From positions 186,001 through 250,000 of the forward strand of contig NZ_JNXE01000004.1 in assembly GCF_000716605.1 (NCBI RefSeq): DNA of 64,000 nt, given 5' to 3'. The DNA is from Streptomyces sp. NRRL F-525 (GTDB lineage Bacteria > Actinomycetota > Actinomycetes > Streptomycetales > Streptomycetaceae). Position numbers and translations under genes: made by a program. Below are positions 44,392 through 52,961 of this stretch, piece after piece (positions within the stretch are counted from its first letter, which is position 1; every line of letters starts with the position of its first letter). A model generated the notes under the pieces. That model saw only the letters and a list, made by a program, of their open reading frames with translations, was not told where the DNA came from and searched no databases.

Positions 44392-44880
44392 ATGCTCACC
44401 ATGACGCTGATGGACTCCTTGGACGCCCGGATCGTCCTGGCCCTGGACGACGACCCGGACGCGACGATCCTCGCCCTCGCTCAGACGCTGGGCGTGGCCC
44501 GGAACACCGTTCACGCGCGGCTGCGCAGGATGGCCGCCGAGGGCGTACTCAAACCCGTGAGCCGACGCGTCGACCCCGCCGCCCTCGGGTACGGCCTGGT
44601 GGCGTTCATGTCGCTCGCGGTGAGCCAGGCCGAGCCCGAGAGCGTCCACGAGGGACTGCTCGACCTCCCCGAGGTCATCGAGGTGCACTACACCACCGGC
44701 GACGCCGACCTCCTCGCCCATGTCGTCGCCAAGGACACCGCGGACCTGCACCGCGTCACCAAAGCGATCCTCGCCATCGACGGGGTGGACCGGACCAGCA
44801 CCGCCATCTCCCTGGCCGAGGTCATCCCGTACCGGCCCCGGGCCCTTCTGCACCGCCTGGCGAGAGGGCGAGCCACCTAG
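44392..44880 (+). CDS. Lrp/AsnC-family transcriptional regulator
   Basis: A 162-residue regulator with an N-terminal helix-turn-helix (LDARIVLALDDDPDATILALAQTLGVARNTVHARLRRM) and a C-terminal RAM domain (VIEVHYTTGDADLLAHVVAKDTADLHRVTKAIL). Lrp/AsnC proteins sense amino acids and often act on a divergent gene, here the MFS permease. Start codons at 44392, 44401 and 44410 are all possible; there is no strong ribosome site. The stop shares CTAG with the reductase gene of the minus-strand amine operon. Confidence 0.88.
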   Translation: MLTMTLMDSLDARIVLALDDDPDATILALAQTLGVARNTVHARLRRMAAEGVLKPVSRRVDPAALGYGLVAFMSLAVSQAEPESVHEGLLDLPEVIEVHYTTGDADLLAHVVAKDTADLHRVTKAILAIDGVDRTSTAISLAEVIPYRPRALLHRLARGRAT

Positions 44881-45863
44881 AGGTCCAGCTCCAGCACCGG
44901 GGAGTCGCAGCGGCTCACGCAGATCATCATCGTGGTGGCGGTGGGGCGTTCGGACGGATCGATCACCGTGTCGCGGTGGTCCGGGACCCCGGCCGTGACC
45001 GGTGTCTCGCAGGTACCGCAGTAGCCCTCCTCGCAGGAGTACGGCACGTCCGGGAGCTTCTCCCGGATGACGTCCAGCACGGTACGGTCGGCGGGCACGG
45101 TCAGCCGTAGGCCGGAACGGCTGAGGACCACCTCGAACTCCCCGCTCGTGACGTCCAGTTGATCCGGGATCGCGTCGGTGGCCGCGATGAAGCGTTCCAG
45201 GTGCGGTGACCGCGCCGGGGCAGCCGTACGGCACAGGGTCGTCACCGCGTCGAGCATCGGCTGGGGGCCGCAGGCGTAGACGGCGTGCGTGGGCGGGGTG
45301 GCGGCGAGTTCGGCGGCCAGGTCCGGGAGGCCTGCCTCGTCCTGCGGCACGAGCAGCACGCGGTCGCCGCCCAACGCCACCAACTCCTCCGCATACACGA
45401 GCCGGGACCGGTCGCGGGCGCCGAGGAGCAGCCGCCAGGGCAGGCCGCGAGTGGTGAGTTCGCGGGCCATCGGCAGCAGCGGGGTGACGCCGATGCCGCC
45501 GGCCAGCAGCAGATAGCCCGGCGCGGGAACCAGCGGGAAACGGTTGACCGGTCCTCGAACCTCCAACTCCCTCCCCACCAGGCCGGTTTCATGGATCTCC
45601 CGCGAGCCGCCGCGACCCTCGGGCGCGCGGTGCACGGCGATCGTCCACGCCTCGGTGTCCGTCACCTCCCCGCAGAGCGAGTAGGTCCGACGCAGTCCCG
45701 AGGGCAGGGCCAACTCCACGTGGGCGCCCGGCTCCCAGGTCGGCAGGGTGCCGCCGGTGGGTCTGGTCAGCCGGAGTTCCAGCACGTCGTGGGCGATCCA
45801 GCGGGCCTGACGGACCAGGAGCCGTTGTGTCGCGGCACCGGGGGAGCCGAGGTCAGAAGACAC
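44877..45863 (-). CDS. Phthalate-dioxygenase-reductase-type flavin/2Fe-2S oxidoreductase
   Basis: A 328-residue electron-transfer protein. Residues about 15-110 are a flavin-binding barrel (RTYSLCGE motif), 115-225 an NAD-binding domain (LLLAGGIGVTPLLPMARE, YACGPQPMLDAV), and 235-328 a plant-type ferredoxin with cysteines in YSCEEGYCGTC and MMICVSRC (C-x4-C-x2-C...C). This order, ferredoxin last, is the VanB/phthalate reductase class, the usual partner of single-component Rieske oxygenases such as the one two genes upstream. GTG 45863 overlaps the ligase stop by 11 bp. Confidence 0.9.
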   Translation of the reverse strand: MSSDLGSPGAATQRLLVRQARWIAHDVLELRLTRPTGGTLPTWEPGAHVELALPSGLRRTYSLCGEVTDTEAWTIAVHRAPEGRGGSREIHETGLVGRELEVRGPVNRFPLVPAPGYLLLAGGIGVTPLLPMARELTTRGLPWRLLLGARDRSRLVYAEELVALGGDRVLLVPQDEAGLPDLAAELAATPPTHAVYACGPQPMLDAVTTLCRTAAPARSPHLERFIAATDAIPDQLDVTSGEFEVVLSRSGLRLTVPADRTVLDVIREKLPDVPYSCEEGYCGTCETPVTAGVPDHRDTVIDPSERPTATTMMICVSRCDSPVLELDL

Positions 45864-47289
45864 GGAAGTACTCCCGCTGTTCCCAGTCGGTCACCTCTTG
45901 GCTGAAGCGATCGATCTCGGCTCGTTTGATGCTCGTGTAGTACGCCACGAAGTCCTTGCCAAGCCGGTCGGCGAGCATGCGGTCGGACTCCAGCGCGTCG
46001 AGGGCCTCGCCGAGTGAGCGGGGGAGCGGTTCGGCGCGGGCCGCGTAGGGCTCGTCGGCAGCCGGTCCGGGTTCCAGGCCGCCCGCCACGCCCTCCAGTC
46101 CGGCGGCGAGTTGGGAGGCGAGGTAGAGGTAGGGATTGGCGGCCGGTTCGCCGATCCGGTTCTCCAGACGGGTCGATGACGGTCCGTCACCCAGCACCCG
46201 CACCATCGCCCCGCGGTTGTCGCGCCCCCACACCGCACGGTCCGGTGCCAACGACAGTGACCGAAAACGCTTGAAACCATTGAGTGTTGGCGTCGAGAAC
46301 GCACTCGTGGCCCGCGCGTGCCGCAGCAGCCCGCCGAGAAACGCCGTCCCGTACGGCGACAACGGCGGCCCGGACGTGGTGAGTTCGCCGCCCTCCGGCG
46401 CGAAGACACCCACCCCGTCCCGCAGCACGCTCTGGTGCAGATGCCAGCCGCTGGAGAAGACGCCGGGCAGATGGGGGCGGCACATGAAGGTGGCGTGGTG
46501 GCCGTGGCGGGCGGCGACCTGTTTGACGGCGCTGCGCAGCAGGACCATCGCGTCGGCCGTGCCCAGGCCGTCAGCGGGTTGGAGCGTCAACTCGACCTGG
46601 CTCGGGCCGAATTCCACCTCCAGGCTGCGCAGCGGGAGGCCCAGGCCCTCGATGTTTGAGCGCAGGATGTCGAGGATCGGGTCGAGTTCGTCGTAGCGGA
46701 GTTCGCTGAGGTACTGGTAGCCGTGGTTGAGCATGCCGACCTCGGGCGCGGCGCCGGGCTGGCCCTGGTCGCCGGGGCCCAGGCGCGGATCGTCGAGCCG
46801 GAAGAGGTGGAACTCCACCTCCAGGCCGGTGCGGTAGGTCAGCCCGTCGGCCTGGTCGAGGACCGAGCGCAGCAGTCCGCGCGTGCACAGCGGGACCGGC
46901 GCGCCGGTGGTGAAGCGGAGGTCGCACAGCAGCCAGCCCGTGCCCGGCGACCACGGGAGCATCCGGAAGGTCAGCGGGTCGGGCACCATCACCATGTCGG
47001 CGGCGCCCCGCAGTTCGGGCAGCCCGAGCGGCGTCTCCTTGGTGAACAGCGGGAACACGGTCCGACCCGAGGTGTCCTTGGCGAGCAGGGACGAGGCGAT
47101 GCCGGTCCCGTCGCGCAGCACGTTGGGCAGTTCGCCCATGGTGACGGTCTTGCCGCGCAGCAGACCGTGCTGGTCGGCGAAGACCAGCCGGACCACCGTC
47201 ATCCCGCCGCTCTCGGCGCGCTCGCCCATCTCCCGTGCGGCGGCGGCCTGTTCGGCGTTCCACAGGCCGTGCCGTTCGATGAATCCCAC
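45853..47289 (-). CDS. Glutamine-synthetase-like gamma-glutamyl-amide ligase
   Basis: A 478-residue GS-fold enzyme. Metal and ATP residues are kept: GLEVEFHLF, VEFGPSQVELTL, SSGWHLHQS, NGFKRFRSLSLAPDRAVWGRDNRGAMVRV and RLENRIGEPAANPYLYLA. It lacks the adenylylation Tyr region of true GlnA. Located in an operon with a Rieske oxygenase, amine oxidase and gamma-glutamyltransferase, it is more likely to join glutamate to an amine, like PuuA, IpuC or the aniline enzyme TdnQ, than to make glutamine. GTG 47289 lies 5 bp after the Rieske stop. Confidence 0.88.
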   Translation of the reverse strand: MGFIERHGLWNAEQAAAAREMGERAESGGMTVVRLVFADQHGLLRGKTVTMGELPNVLRDGTGIASSLLAKDTSGRTVFPLFTKETPLGLPELRGAADMVMVPDPLTFRMLPWSPGTGWLLCDLRFTTGAPVPLCTRGLLRSVLDQADGLTYRTGLEVEFHLFRLDDPRLGPGDQGQPGAAPEVGMLNHGYQYLSELRYDELDPILDILRSNIEGLGLPLRSLEVEFGPSQVELTLQPADGLGTADAMVLLRSAVKQVAARHGHHATFMCRPHLPGVFSSGWHLHQSVLRDGVGVFAPEGGELTTSGPPLSPYGTAFLGGLLRHARATSAFSTPTLNGFKRFRSLSLAPDRAVWGRDNRGAMVRVLGDGPSSTRLENRIGEPAANPYLYLASQLAAGLEGVAGGLEPGPAADEPYAARAEPLPRSLGEALDALESDRMLADRLGKDFVAYYTSIKRAEIDRFSQEVTDWEQREYFRVF

Positions 47290-47294
47290 GCGGC

Positions 47295-48647
47295 TCAGCC
47301 GTCCGTTCCCAGCGGCCGCGCCCAACTGCTGTCGGCGCGCTGCTTGTCGGTGATGGCCGTCCAGTGCTCCAGCCAGCCCTCGGTGGGGCCGATCCCGTCG
47401 AGGGCGACCGGCCCGTGCAGCCGCCCCGCCTCCTCGGCGGGCAGCACCAGCGGCGGGTCCTCGCCGCGCTCGACGGCGCTGATGGCCTCTCCGAGCATCC
47501 GGCGGTACATCACGATGGCCTTGTCGGAGCGGCCCAGATGCTCGCGGGTGCGGTCCTGGACGGACCCCTGACCCTCCACCGCCCACTGGTCGTGCACGTT
47601 GATGTCGAAGCCGAGCCCGGTGTACGTCGTCGTGCGCTGTTCCGCCGGGTCGTAGCCGTAGCCGTTCGCGCGGCCGAAGCGCGGCCGGTAGTCGGGCAGG
47701 GTGACCGCGCCGACCCGCTGCCGGCGCATCTCCGCCTGGTCCACCGGGCCGCCGACGCTGGTGAACAGGGCATACCAGTAACTGGAGTTGTCGTCGATCG
47801 GCACATGCCACTGGGTGATCGCCGTCTCCGCGTCCAGCGGGATGTGGAAGGCGTGTGGGAACACCTGGTGGGTGATGCGGACATGGGTACGGCTGCCGTC
47901 CATCGGCCGGCCCTGGGTGTCCGTGCCGTCGAGCGTGCGCCGGGCTGTGAGGCGGATGCCGTACGGGGTGCGGGTCGCGTCGATGTCGGGGCGGCCGTAC
48001 TCGCGCAGGATCTTCGTCATCGGGAGGTCGGTGCCCTGGGAGGCGGCGCGGAACTGTTTGCCGTAGCTGTCGGCGGGGTCCTCGTCCTGGAAGAAGCGGT
48101 GGAGGTAGGAGGCGTGGGCGGGGTCGATGCCGACCTCCAGGGCCTGGAGCCAGTTGCACTCCAGCAGGCCCTTCCAGGCGAAGGCGTGGTCGGCGGGTGC
48201 CTGGAAGCAGTCCAGGGCGGGGAGTTGGGGCGGTTCGCCGGGGCCGAGATAGCCCCAGATGATGCCGTTGATCTCGCGGACCGGGTAACTTCCCAGCCGG
48301 ACACGGGACTTGAGCGGACTGTCGACGGGCTCGGCGGGTGTGTCGAGACAGGAGCCGTCACGGGCGAACAGCCACCCGTGGAAGCAGCAGCGCAGTCCGC
48401 CGTCCTCCAGGCGGCCGAGCGCCAGGTCGGCGCCGCGGTGTGGGCAGCCGCGGTCGACGAGACCGAGTTCGCCGTGCTCGTCGCGGAACAGGACCAGGTT
48501 CTGGCCCATCACCTTGGGCGCCACCAGCGGCCGTACGCCGTCGAGTTCCTCGCTGAGGGCGATCGGCTGCCAGTAGCGGCGCATCCACTCACCGGCCGGG
48601 GTACCGGGCCCGGTCCGGGTGAGCCGTGTGTTCTCTTCCTCGCGCAT
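47295..48647 (-). CDS. Rieske non-heme iron oxygenase large subunit
   Basis: A 450-residue oxygenase. The Rieske 2Fe-2S cluster is bound by CPHRGADLALG and CCFHGW (C-x-H...C-x2-H), about residues 68-95. The mononuclear iron site appears as the helix ALEVGIDPAHASYLHRFF (D-x2-H-x4-H), with the bridging Asp/Glu nearby. Layout is like phthalate 4,5-dioxygenase and other single-component enzymes that use a PDR-type reductase, encoded two genes downstream. Such enzymes often hydroxylate or N/O-dealkylate. The substrate is unknown. The gene starts 30 bp after the amine oxidase stop. Confidence 0.9.
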   Translation of the reverse strand: MREEENTRLTRTGPGTPAGEWMRRYWQPIALSEELDGVRPLVAPKVMGQNLVLFRDEHGELGLVDRGCPHRGADLALGRLEDGGLRCCFHGWLFARDGSCLDTPAEPVDSPLKSRVRLGSYPVREINGIIWGYLGPGEPPQLPALDCFQAPADHAFAWKGLLECNWLQALEVGIDPAHASYLHRFFQDEDPADSYGKQFRAASQGTDLPMTKILREYGRPDIDATRTPYGIRLTARRTLDGTDTQGRPMDGSRTHVRITHQVFPHAFHIPLDAETAITQWHVPIDDNSSYWYALFTSVGGPVDQAEMRRQRVGAVTLPDYRPRFGRANGYGYDPAEQRTTTYTGLGFDINVHDQWAVEGQGSVQDRTREHLGRSDKAIVMYRRMLGEAISAVERGEDPPLVLPAEEAGRLHGPVALDGIGPTEGWLEHWTAITDKQRADSSWARPLGTDG

Positions 48648-48677
48648 GGGTCGCCTTTCGGGGGAGGGGAGGCGCGG

Positions 48678-50624
48678 TCAGCCGCAGCAGTGGTCCGGGG
48701 CCGAAGGGCTCGGCGTGTGGCAGGAGTTGGGGGCGGGTACGTCCAGCGCCGGGTTGCGGTCGAAGAAGCCGTCCGGCTCCAGCCGTAGCCGCGCCTTGGC
48801 GACCGGCATCACCGGCCACTCCTCGGGACGTGGGAAGTGGTGCGAGCCGACCGTGGCCCAGAGCACGAGGTCCGTGCCGTCCAACGACCGGTTCTCCTCC
48901 TGCCATTTGTGCACGCCGTCCGCGCCCGGTTCGGCCTGGTTGGGGTACTCGCCGCCGACGAAACGCCGGTCCGCGTCGTAGGCCGTGGCCCACAACTGCC
49001 GTCCCACGAACGGGGCTCGGCGCGCGCACACGCTGTCCTCGCGCACCGGCAGCACCGCCGTGTTCTCCAAGTGCACGCGATACGCGGTCGGTTCACCCAT
49101 CCGGTTGCGGGACTCGGTGCTCTCCACCCGCCAGTGCAGCGCGCGGGACGGATCGGTGCGCCGGGCGCCCTCCGCCTCGCTGAGGATCGGACGCAGCACG
49201 GTCCGGGCCGCGTTGCCGTACGGGTCGAGCACGGGGTCGGGCTCGTGCTCGGCGGTGACCTCCACCAGCCGGTTGGGATCGCCGTCGACCGCCATGTCGA
49301 GGCGGACGCTGAAGAAGTGCTGGTGGTTGGTGACCGCGACGTTCGGCGCGACCCGGCGCGCGTACGGCGTCGCCTCGTCCTCCTCGACGCCGGTGGCGGA
49401 CAGGATGCCGGTCATCTTGATCTCCAGCATCACCGAACCGTCCTGGTACAGCGACCAGTAGAAGCCGTAGTCGTAGTTGGCGACGGTCGCGAACGCCGAG
49501 ATGATCAGCCGGCGCGAACGGCGCACCTCCGTACGGCCGGTGCGGCCGTCGTGGTGCTTCCAGAGGATGCCGTCGTCCTCCTCGTGCACACAGACCGCGT
49601 TGGGGATGAGGCGGGGGACGCCGTCGCCGCCGAGCACCGCCGCGTCGAAGTACTGGATGACACCGAGGCAATCGCAGCCCAGGGCAAGGGAGTTGGTGAG
49701 CGGGCCCGCGCCGTACTCGCCCCAATCGAAGAAGTTCTTCCGGTACTGGGTGGACGCCGTGTCGAAGTACGGGACGTACATCTCGTTGACGGCCGCACGC
49801 CGGATCACCTGACGCGGACCCTTCCCGGCCGCGGCGAAGGCGAGGTCGTGCAGCACGAGCCCCTCGCGATGGCTGAAGCCGACCCGGACGGACCACCCCT
49901 GCCAGTCGATCCGCTGCCCGGTGACGGTGAAACTCGGCCCCTCCGGCTGGACGACCTCCAGCGGCTTCAGCCCCGGCCGCTCGTCGACCGTCCCGGCCGC
50001 GAACACGCCCGACTCCTCCGACAGCGGCACCACCCCGTGATCCTCGATGTGCAGGATCTCCATGGTCTCCATGTCGATGATCGGCACCACGCCCTGCACC
50101 GGACGGGCGTAACCGTTGTCGTCCTCGGAGGTCCGGTGCCAGACGCTGCCCCAGGTCAGCCGACGCCCCGCGTACTCGGGTGGCTCGAAGCCGCCGATCG
50201 ACTCCGGGTCCACCATCACCAGCGACACGTCGTGGATTCCGCGCAGCGCCAGCGCCTCCCGGAAACGCGGGTCCGCCCGACAGGCCGCAGCCGCTTGCCG
50301 TGCCTCCTCGGAGGAACAGCCCGGGCTGCGTACGTCCAACTCCCGCCAGGCGGTGGTCTGCGGCTTGTCGCCGAGTTCGAGATCGACCTCGAAGGCATGA
50401 CGAGCGGAGGCGGAGAACACGACCGCGCGGGCCCGCCGCGCGTCCCCGGGCGCGGCCCGCCGGGCATGGTCCTCGTCCAGCGCCACGCCCCAGAAGCGCG
50501 CGTCGTCGGGGACCCGGGTGTCGGCTCTCAACACCCGTACGGCCGTGGCCAGTTCGGTGACGGTGAGCGGGTCCAGCGGGTGGGGTGCGTCGGCCGGTAC
50601 GGGTTCGGGGGCGAGAGTGCTCAC
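48678..50624 (-). CDS. Copper amine oxidase (TPQ-dependent)
   Basis: A 648-residue quinoprotein. The cofactor precursor is Tyr384 in ANYDYG (N-Y-D/E motif). Copper ligands are H434 and H436 (NHQHFF), with the third His in the segment before FPRPEEWPVMP. The catalytic Asp region is FDWGEYGAG. It oxidatively deaminates primary amines to aldehydes, giving ammonia and peroxide. No signal peptide is visible, so it is cytoplasmic. GTG 50624 follows GGAAGGAAA and overlaps the upstream stop (GTGA). A Cys-Cys-Gly end (CHTPSPSAPDHCCG) is unusual for the family. Confidence 0.93.
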   Translation of the reverse strand: MSTLAPEPVPADAPHPLDPLTVTELATAVRVLRADTRVPDDARFWGVALDEDHARRAAPGDARRARAVVFSASARHAFEVDLELGDKPQTTAWRELDVRSPGCSSEEARQAAAACRADPRFREALALRGIHDVSLVMVDPESIGGFEPPEYAGRRLTWGSVWHRTSEDDNGYARPVQGVVPIIDMETMEILHIEDHGVVPLSEESGVFAAGTVDERPGLKPLEVVQPEGPSFTVTGQRIDWQGWSVRVGFSHREGLVLHDLAFAAAGKGPRQVIRRAAVNEMYVPYFDTASTQYRKNFFDWGEYGAGPLTNSLALGCDCLGVIQYFDAAVLGGDGVPRLIPNAVCVHEEDDGILWKHHDGRTGRTEVRRSRRLIISAFATVANYDYGFYWSLYQDGSVMLEIKMTGILSATGVEEDEATPYARRVAPNVAVTNHQHFFSVRLDMAVDGDPNRLVEVTAEHEPDPVLDPYGNAARTVLRPILSEAEGARRTDPSRALHWRVESTESRNRMGEPTAYRVHLENTAVLPVREDSVCARRAPFVGRQLWATAYDADRRFVGGEYPNQAEPGADGVHKWQEENRSLDGTDLVLWATVGSHHFPRPEEWPVMPVAKARLRLEPDGFFDRNPALDVPAPNSCHTPSPSAPDHCCG

Positions 50625-52162
50625 TGCGGGTTTCCTTCCAAAGTGGTGCCGCCGTCGGCGCGCGGATCGGAGGCGCCGTCCAGCCGACCGCCGACGGACA
50701 GTCGTACGGCCTGGGTGTGACCGGCCAGATCGGTACGGCCCGGCGCCACGACGACCGGAACCGAGGACGGGAACGCGCCCGCCGGGACGGACCCGGGCTC
50801 GGCCAACAGGGTCTGCGTCTCGTGGCCGATGTCGCGGGCGCCGACCACCCAGCGCGGCCGGTCGAGGACGGCGGCCGGATCGACGGCCGGGTTCATCAGG
50901 TCGGGCACGGTCTGGGCGAGGATCTGCGGCTGCGCCCGACCGCCCTGGCAGCCGGCCGCGAGCAGCAGTTCGGTGGACCGGCCGAGTACGGGGCACAGGG
51001 TGTGCGGGGGCCGTAGGCCAGGGCCGATGAGGGCCGGATGGCCGGGCAGCAGGCTGAACGCCGAGCCGCGGTTGTGCAGGACGATGCCCGTCTCCGGTTC
51101 GCAGATGCCGGAGCCGAAGGTCTGGTAGACGCTCTGGATCAGCGAGACGGCCAGCCCGGACGCGTCTACGGCGGTGATCGCGACGGTGTCCCCGGCGGGC
51201 CGGAAGGACGGCTCGGGCGGTCGCGCACCCGCGAGCGGAGCCGGGCGCAGCAGCCCGTCCAGGTCGATGGGCGAGGGGCCGAGCGGATCGCCGAGCAGCA
51301 AGTCCCGTGCTGCGGAGGCGTCTTGGCAGCGAGCGGCCAGCGCGCCGGTACGCTCCGGCTCGGGCAGCTTCGCCACCGAGGCAGCGGTCTCCAGTACGGC
51401 CAGCAGGCTCGCCCCCTGGCTCGGCGGCGGCGCGGTCCACCAACGGGTTCCGGCCACGTCCAGCGTCAACGGCTCGACGCTCTCCGCCTGATGGGCCGCG
51501 AGATCGCTCGCGGTGAGTGAACTCCCGGCCCGGCGCAGGCCGTTCGCCAACGCCTCGGCGACCGCGCCCCGGTAGAAGGACCACGGATCGGCGGCCAGTG
51601 TCCGTAGTACGGCGGCCAGTTGGGGCTGGGGGAGCGGGTCACCCTCGTCGAGGGGTGCGCCGTCGGGGCCGGTCAGTAACGCGGTGAGCCCGGGGTCCGC
51701 GCCGATTTGCGGGGCCCGCTCACGGATGGCGCGCGCCAGACCCGCCGACACGGTGGCTCCGTCCTCGGCCAGGTCGGCGGCGTCCCGCAGCGCCTCGGCC
51801 AGGGCACCTGGCGTGCCGTAGGTCTCGGCCAGCGCGGCCCAGCCCGCCACCACACCGGGCACGGTCACCGTCTGCGGCCCCTGCACGGGCATCCGCTCGT
51901 CGGCCGCGCGCAGTGCCTCGACGTCTACGGCCTGTGCGGCGGCCCCCGCCGAGACCACCGCGCGCACCGCACCGCCGGGGGCGTGCACGAGCGCGATCAA
52001 GTCACCGCCCAGGGAACACTGGTGGGGGTAGACGACGGTGAGGGCGGCGGCCGCCGCGAGCGCCGCGTCCACGGCGTTGCCGCCTCGCCCGGCCGCGCGG
52101 CGGGCCGCCGCCAGCGCCGCCGGGTGCGGTGCGGCCAGGATCAGCGGGGAGCCGGCTGTCAT
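50621..52162 (-). CDS. Gamma-glutamyltransferase-family (Ntn) hydrolase with a TTA codon
   Basis: A 513-residue GGT-family protein. The predicted autocleavage nucleophile is Thr326 in GDTVAITAVDASG, leaving a ~188-residue small subunit, as in GGT. Family segments GGNAVDAALAAAAALTVVYPHQCSLGGD and GSGICEPETGIVLHNRGSAFS are present. It has no signal peptide, unlike secreted GGTs, fitting an intracellular role in removing glutamate from a gamma-glutamyl intermediate made by the GS-like ligase. Codon 162 (51677-51679) is TTA. The start ATG overlaps the cyclase stop (ATGA). Confidence 0.88.
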   Translation of the reverse strand: MTAGSPLILAAPHPAALAAARRAAGRGGNAVDAALAAAAALTVVYPHQCSLGGDLIALVHAPGGAVRAVVSAGAAAQAVDVEALRAADERMPVQGPQTVTVPGVVAGWAALAETYGTPGALAEALRDAADLAEDGATVSAGLARAIRERAPQIGADPGLTALLTGPDGAPLDEGDPLPQPQLAAVLRTLAADPWSFYRGAVAEALANGLRRAGSSLTASDLAAHQAESVEPLTLDVAGTRWWTAPPPSQGASLLAVLETAASVAKLPEPERTGALAARCQDASAARDLLLGDPLGPSPIDLDGLLRPAPLAGARPPEPSFRPAGDTVAITAVDASGLAVSLIQSVYQTFGSGICEPETGIVLHNRGSAFSLLPGHPALIGPGLRPPHTLCPVLGRSTELLLAAGCQGGRAQPQILAQTVPDLMNPAVDPAAVLDRPRWVVGARDIGHETQTLLAEPGSVPAGAFPSSVPVVVAPGRTDLAGHTQAVRLSVGGRLDGASDPRADGGTTLEGNPQ

Positions 52163-52812
52163 GCCGCGTCCCTCGGGAGGAGCACGGTGCGGGAGGGGGC
52201 GGCTTCGGCACCCTGGAGGGGCAGGGGGAGGGAGAGCATGTCGTAGACCCCGGCCGGTGCGTGGAGGAGGTCGACGACCTCCAGGATCAACACCTCGGCG
52301 GCGCACAGGAGTTGGTGGGTCTCCCAGTGGGTGGTGTAGGCGACGGCCTCGATGCTCAGATAGTCGATGCCCGCGGTGCGCACCCCGGCCTCGATGAGGC
52401 GTTCCGCGCCGTCCGGGGCCAGTCCGACCCACTCGCGGGCCTTCCAGGGGCTGCGCAGGACGCCCTCGGAGTTGCTGGTGCGCAGCAGTACGCGTTCCTC
52501 GGTGCCGAGGCCGGCCGCGTCGAGGTCGGCGGCGGTGATCTGCTCCTTGACGTGGGTGAGGTCCAGTACCCGAGCGGTTCCGTTGAGGGCGGTCAGGTCG
52601 AGCCTGTCCACCGTCTTGCCGCCGTCGATGAAGTGGGCCGGGGCGTCGATGTGGGTGCCGGTGTGGGCGCCGATACGCCAGCGGCTGACGTTGGAGGGAT
52701 CGCCGGCGGTTCGGGACTCGACGATCTCCACCTCGGGGCGGCGGCCCCAGTGGAGCATGCCGGGATGGATGGGAACGGACACGTCGATCGCCTTCGCGAA
52801 GTCCAGATTCAT
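52159..52812 (-). CDS. Cyclase-family (kynurenine-formamidase-like) metal hydrolase
   Basis: A 217-residue enzyme with the family motif HTGTHIDAPAHF (HxGTHxDxPxHF, about residues 50-61) that holds one or two zinc or manganese ions. Family members hydrolyse formamides, cyclic amides or act as isatin hydrolases. AGGAGGGCCGC precedes ATG 52812. It is the first gene of the six-gene operon and lies 149 bp from the divergent GntR-family gene, with a candidate operator between them. The substrate is unknown. Confidence 0.88.
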   Translation of the reverse strand: MNLDFAKAIDVSVPIHPGMLHWGRRPEVEIVESRTAGDPSNVSRWRIGAHTGTHIDAPAHFIDGGKTVDRLDLTALNGTARVLDLTHVKEQITAADLDAAGLGTEERVLLRTSNSEGVLRSPWKAREWVGLAPDGAERLIEAGVRTAGIDYLSIEAVAYTTHWETHQLLCAAEVLILEVVDLLHAPAGVYDMLSLPLPLQGAEAAPSRTVLLPRDAA

Positions 52813-52824
52813 GCGGCCCTCCTA

Positions 52825-52855
52825 TTGGATGCGGATATCATGGAAGTGGATCCAA
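52825..52855. promoter_or_regulatory. Candidate operator of the GntR/FadR regulator
   Basis: Inverted TTGGAT (52825-52830) and ATCCAA (52850-52855) flank an AT-rich core that includes GATATC (52834-52839). The 8-bp palindrome TGGATCCA sits at 52847-52854. It lies 13-43 bp upstream of the cyclase start, where a bound repressor would block the operon. Confidence 0.45.
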
Positions 52856-52961
52856 AAATGAGCGAGCTGTCGAGTGGCTGAGGTCGCCCTCGGCCGCATG
52901 GGAAACTGCTCCACCACCGCGCAGCCCCCGACCGCCCCCGAGAAGGGTTTGACCGACTCCG

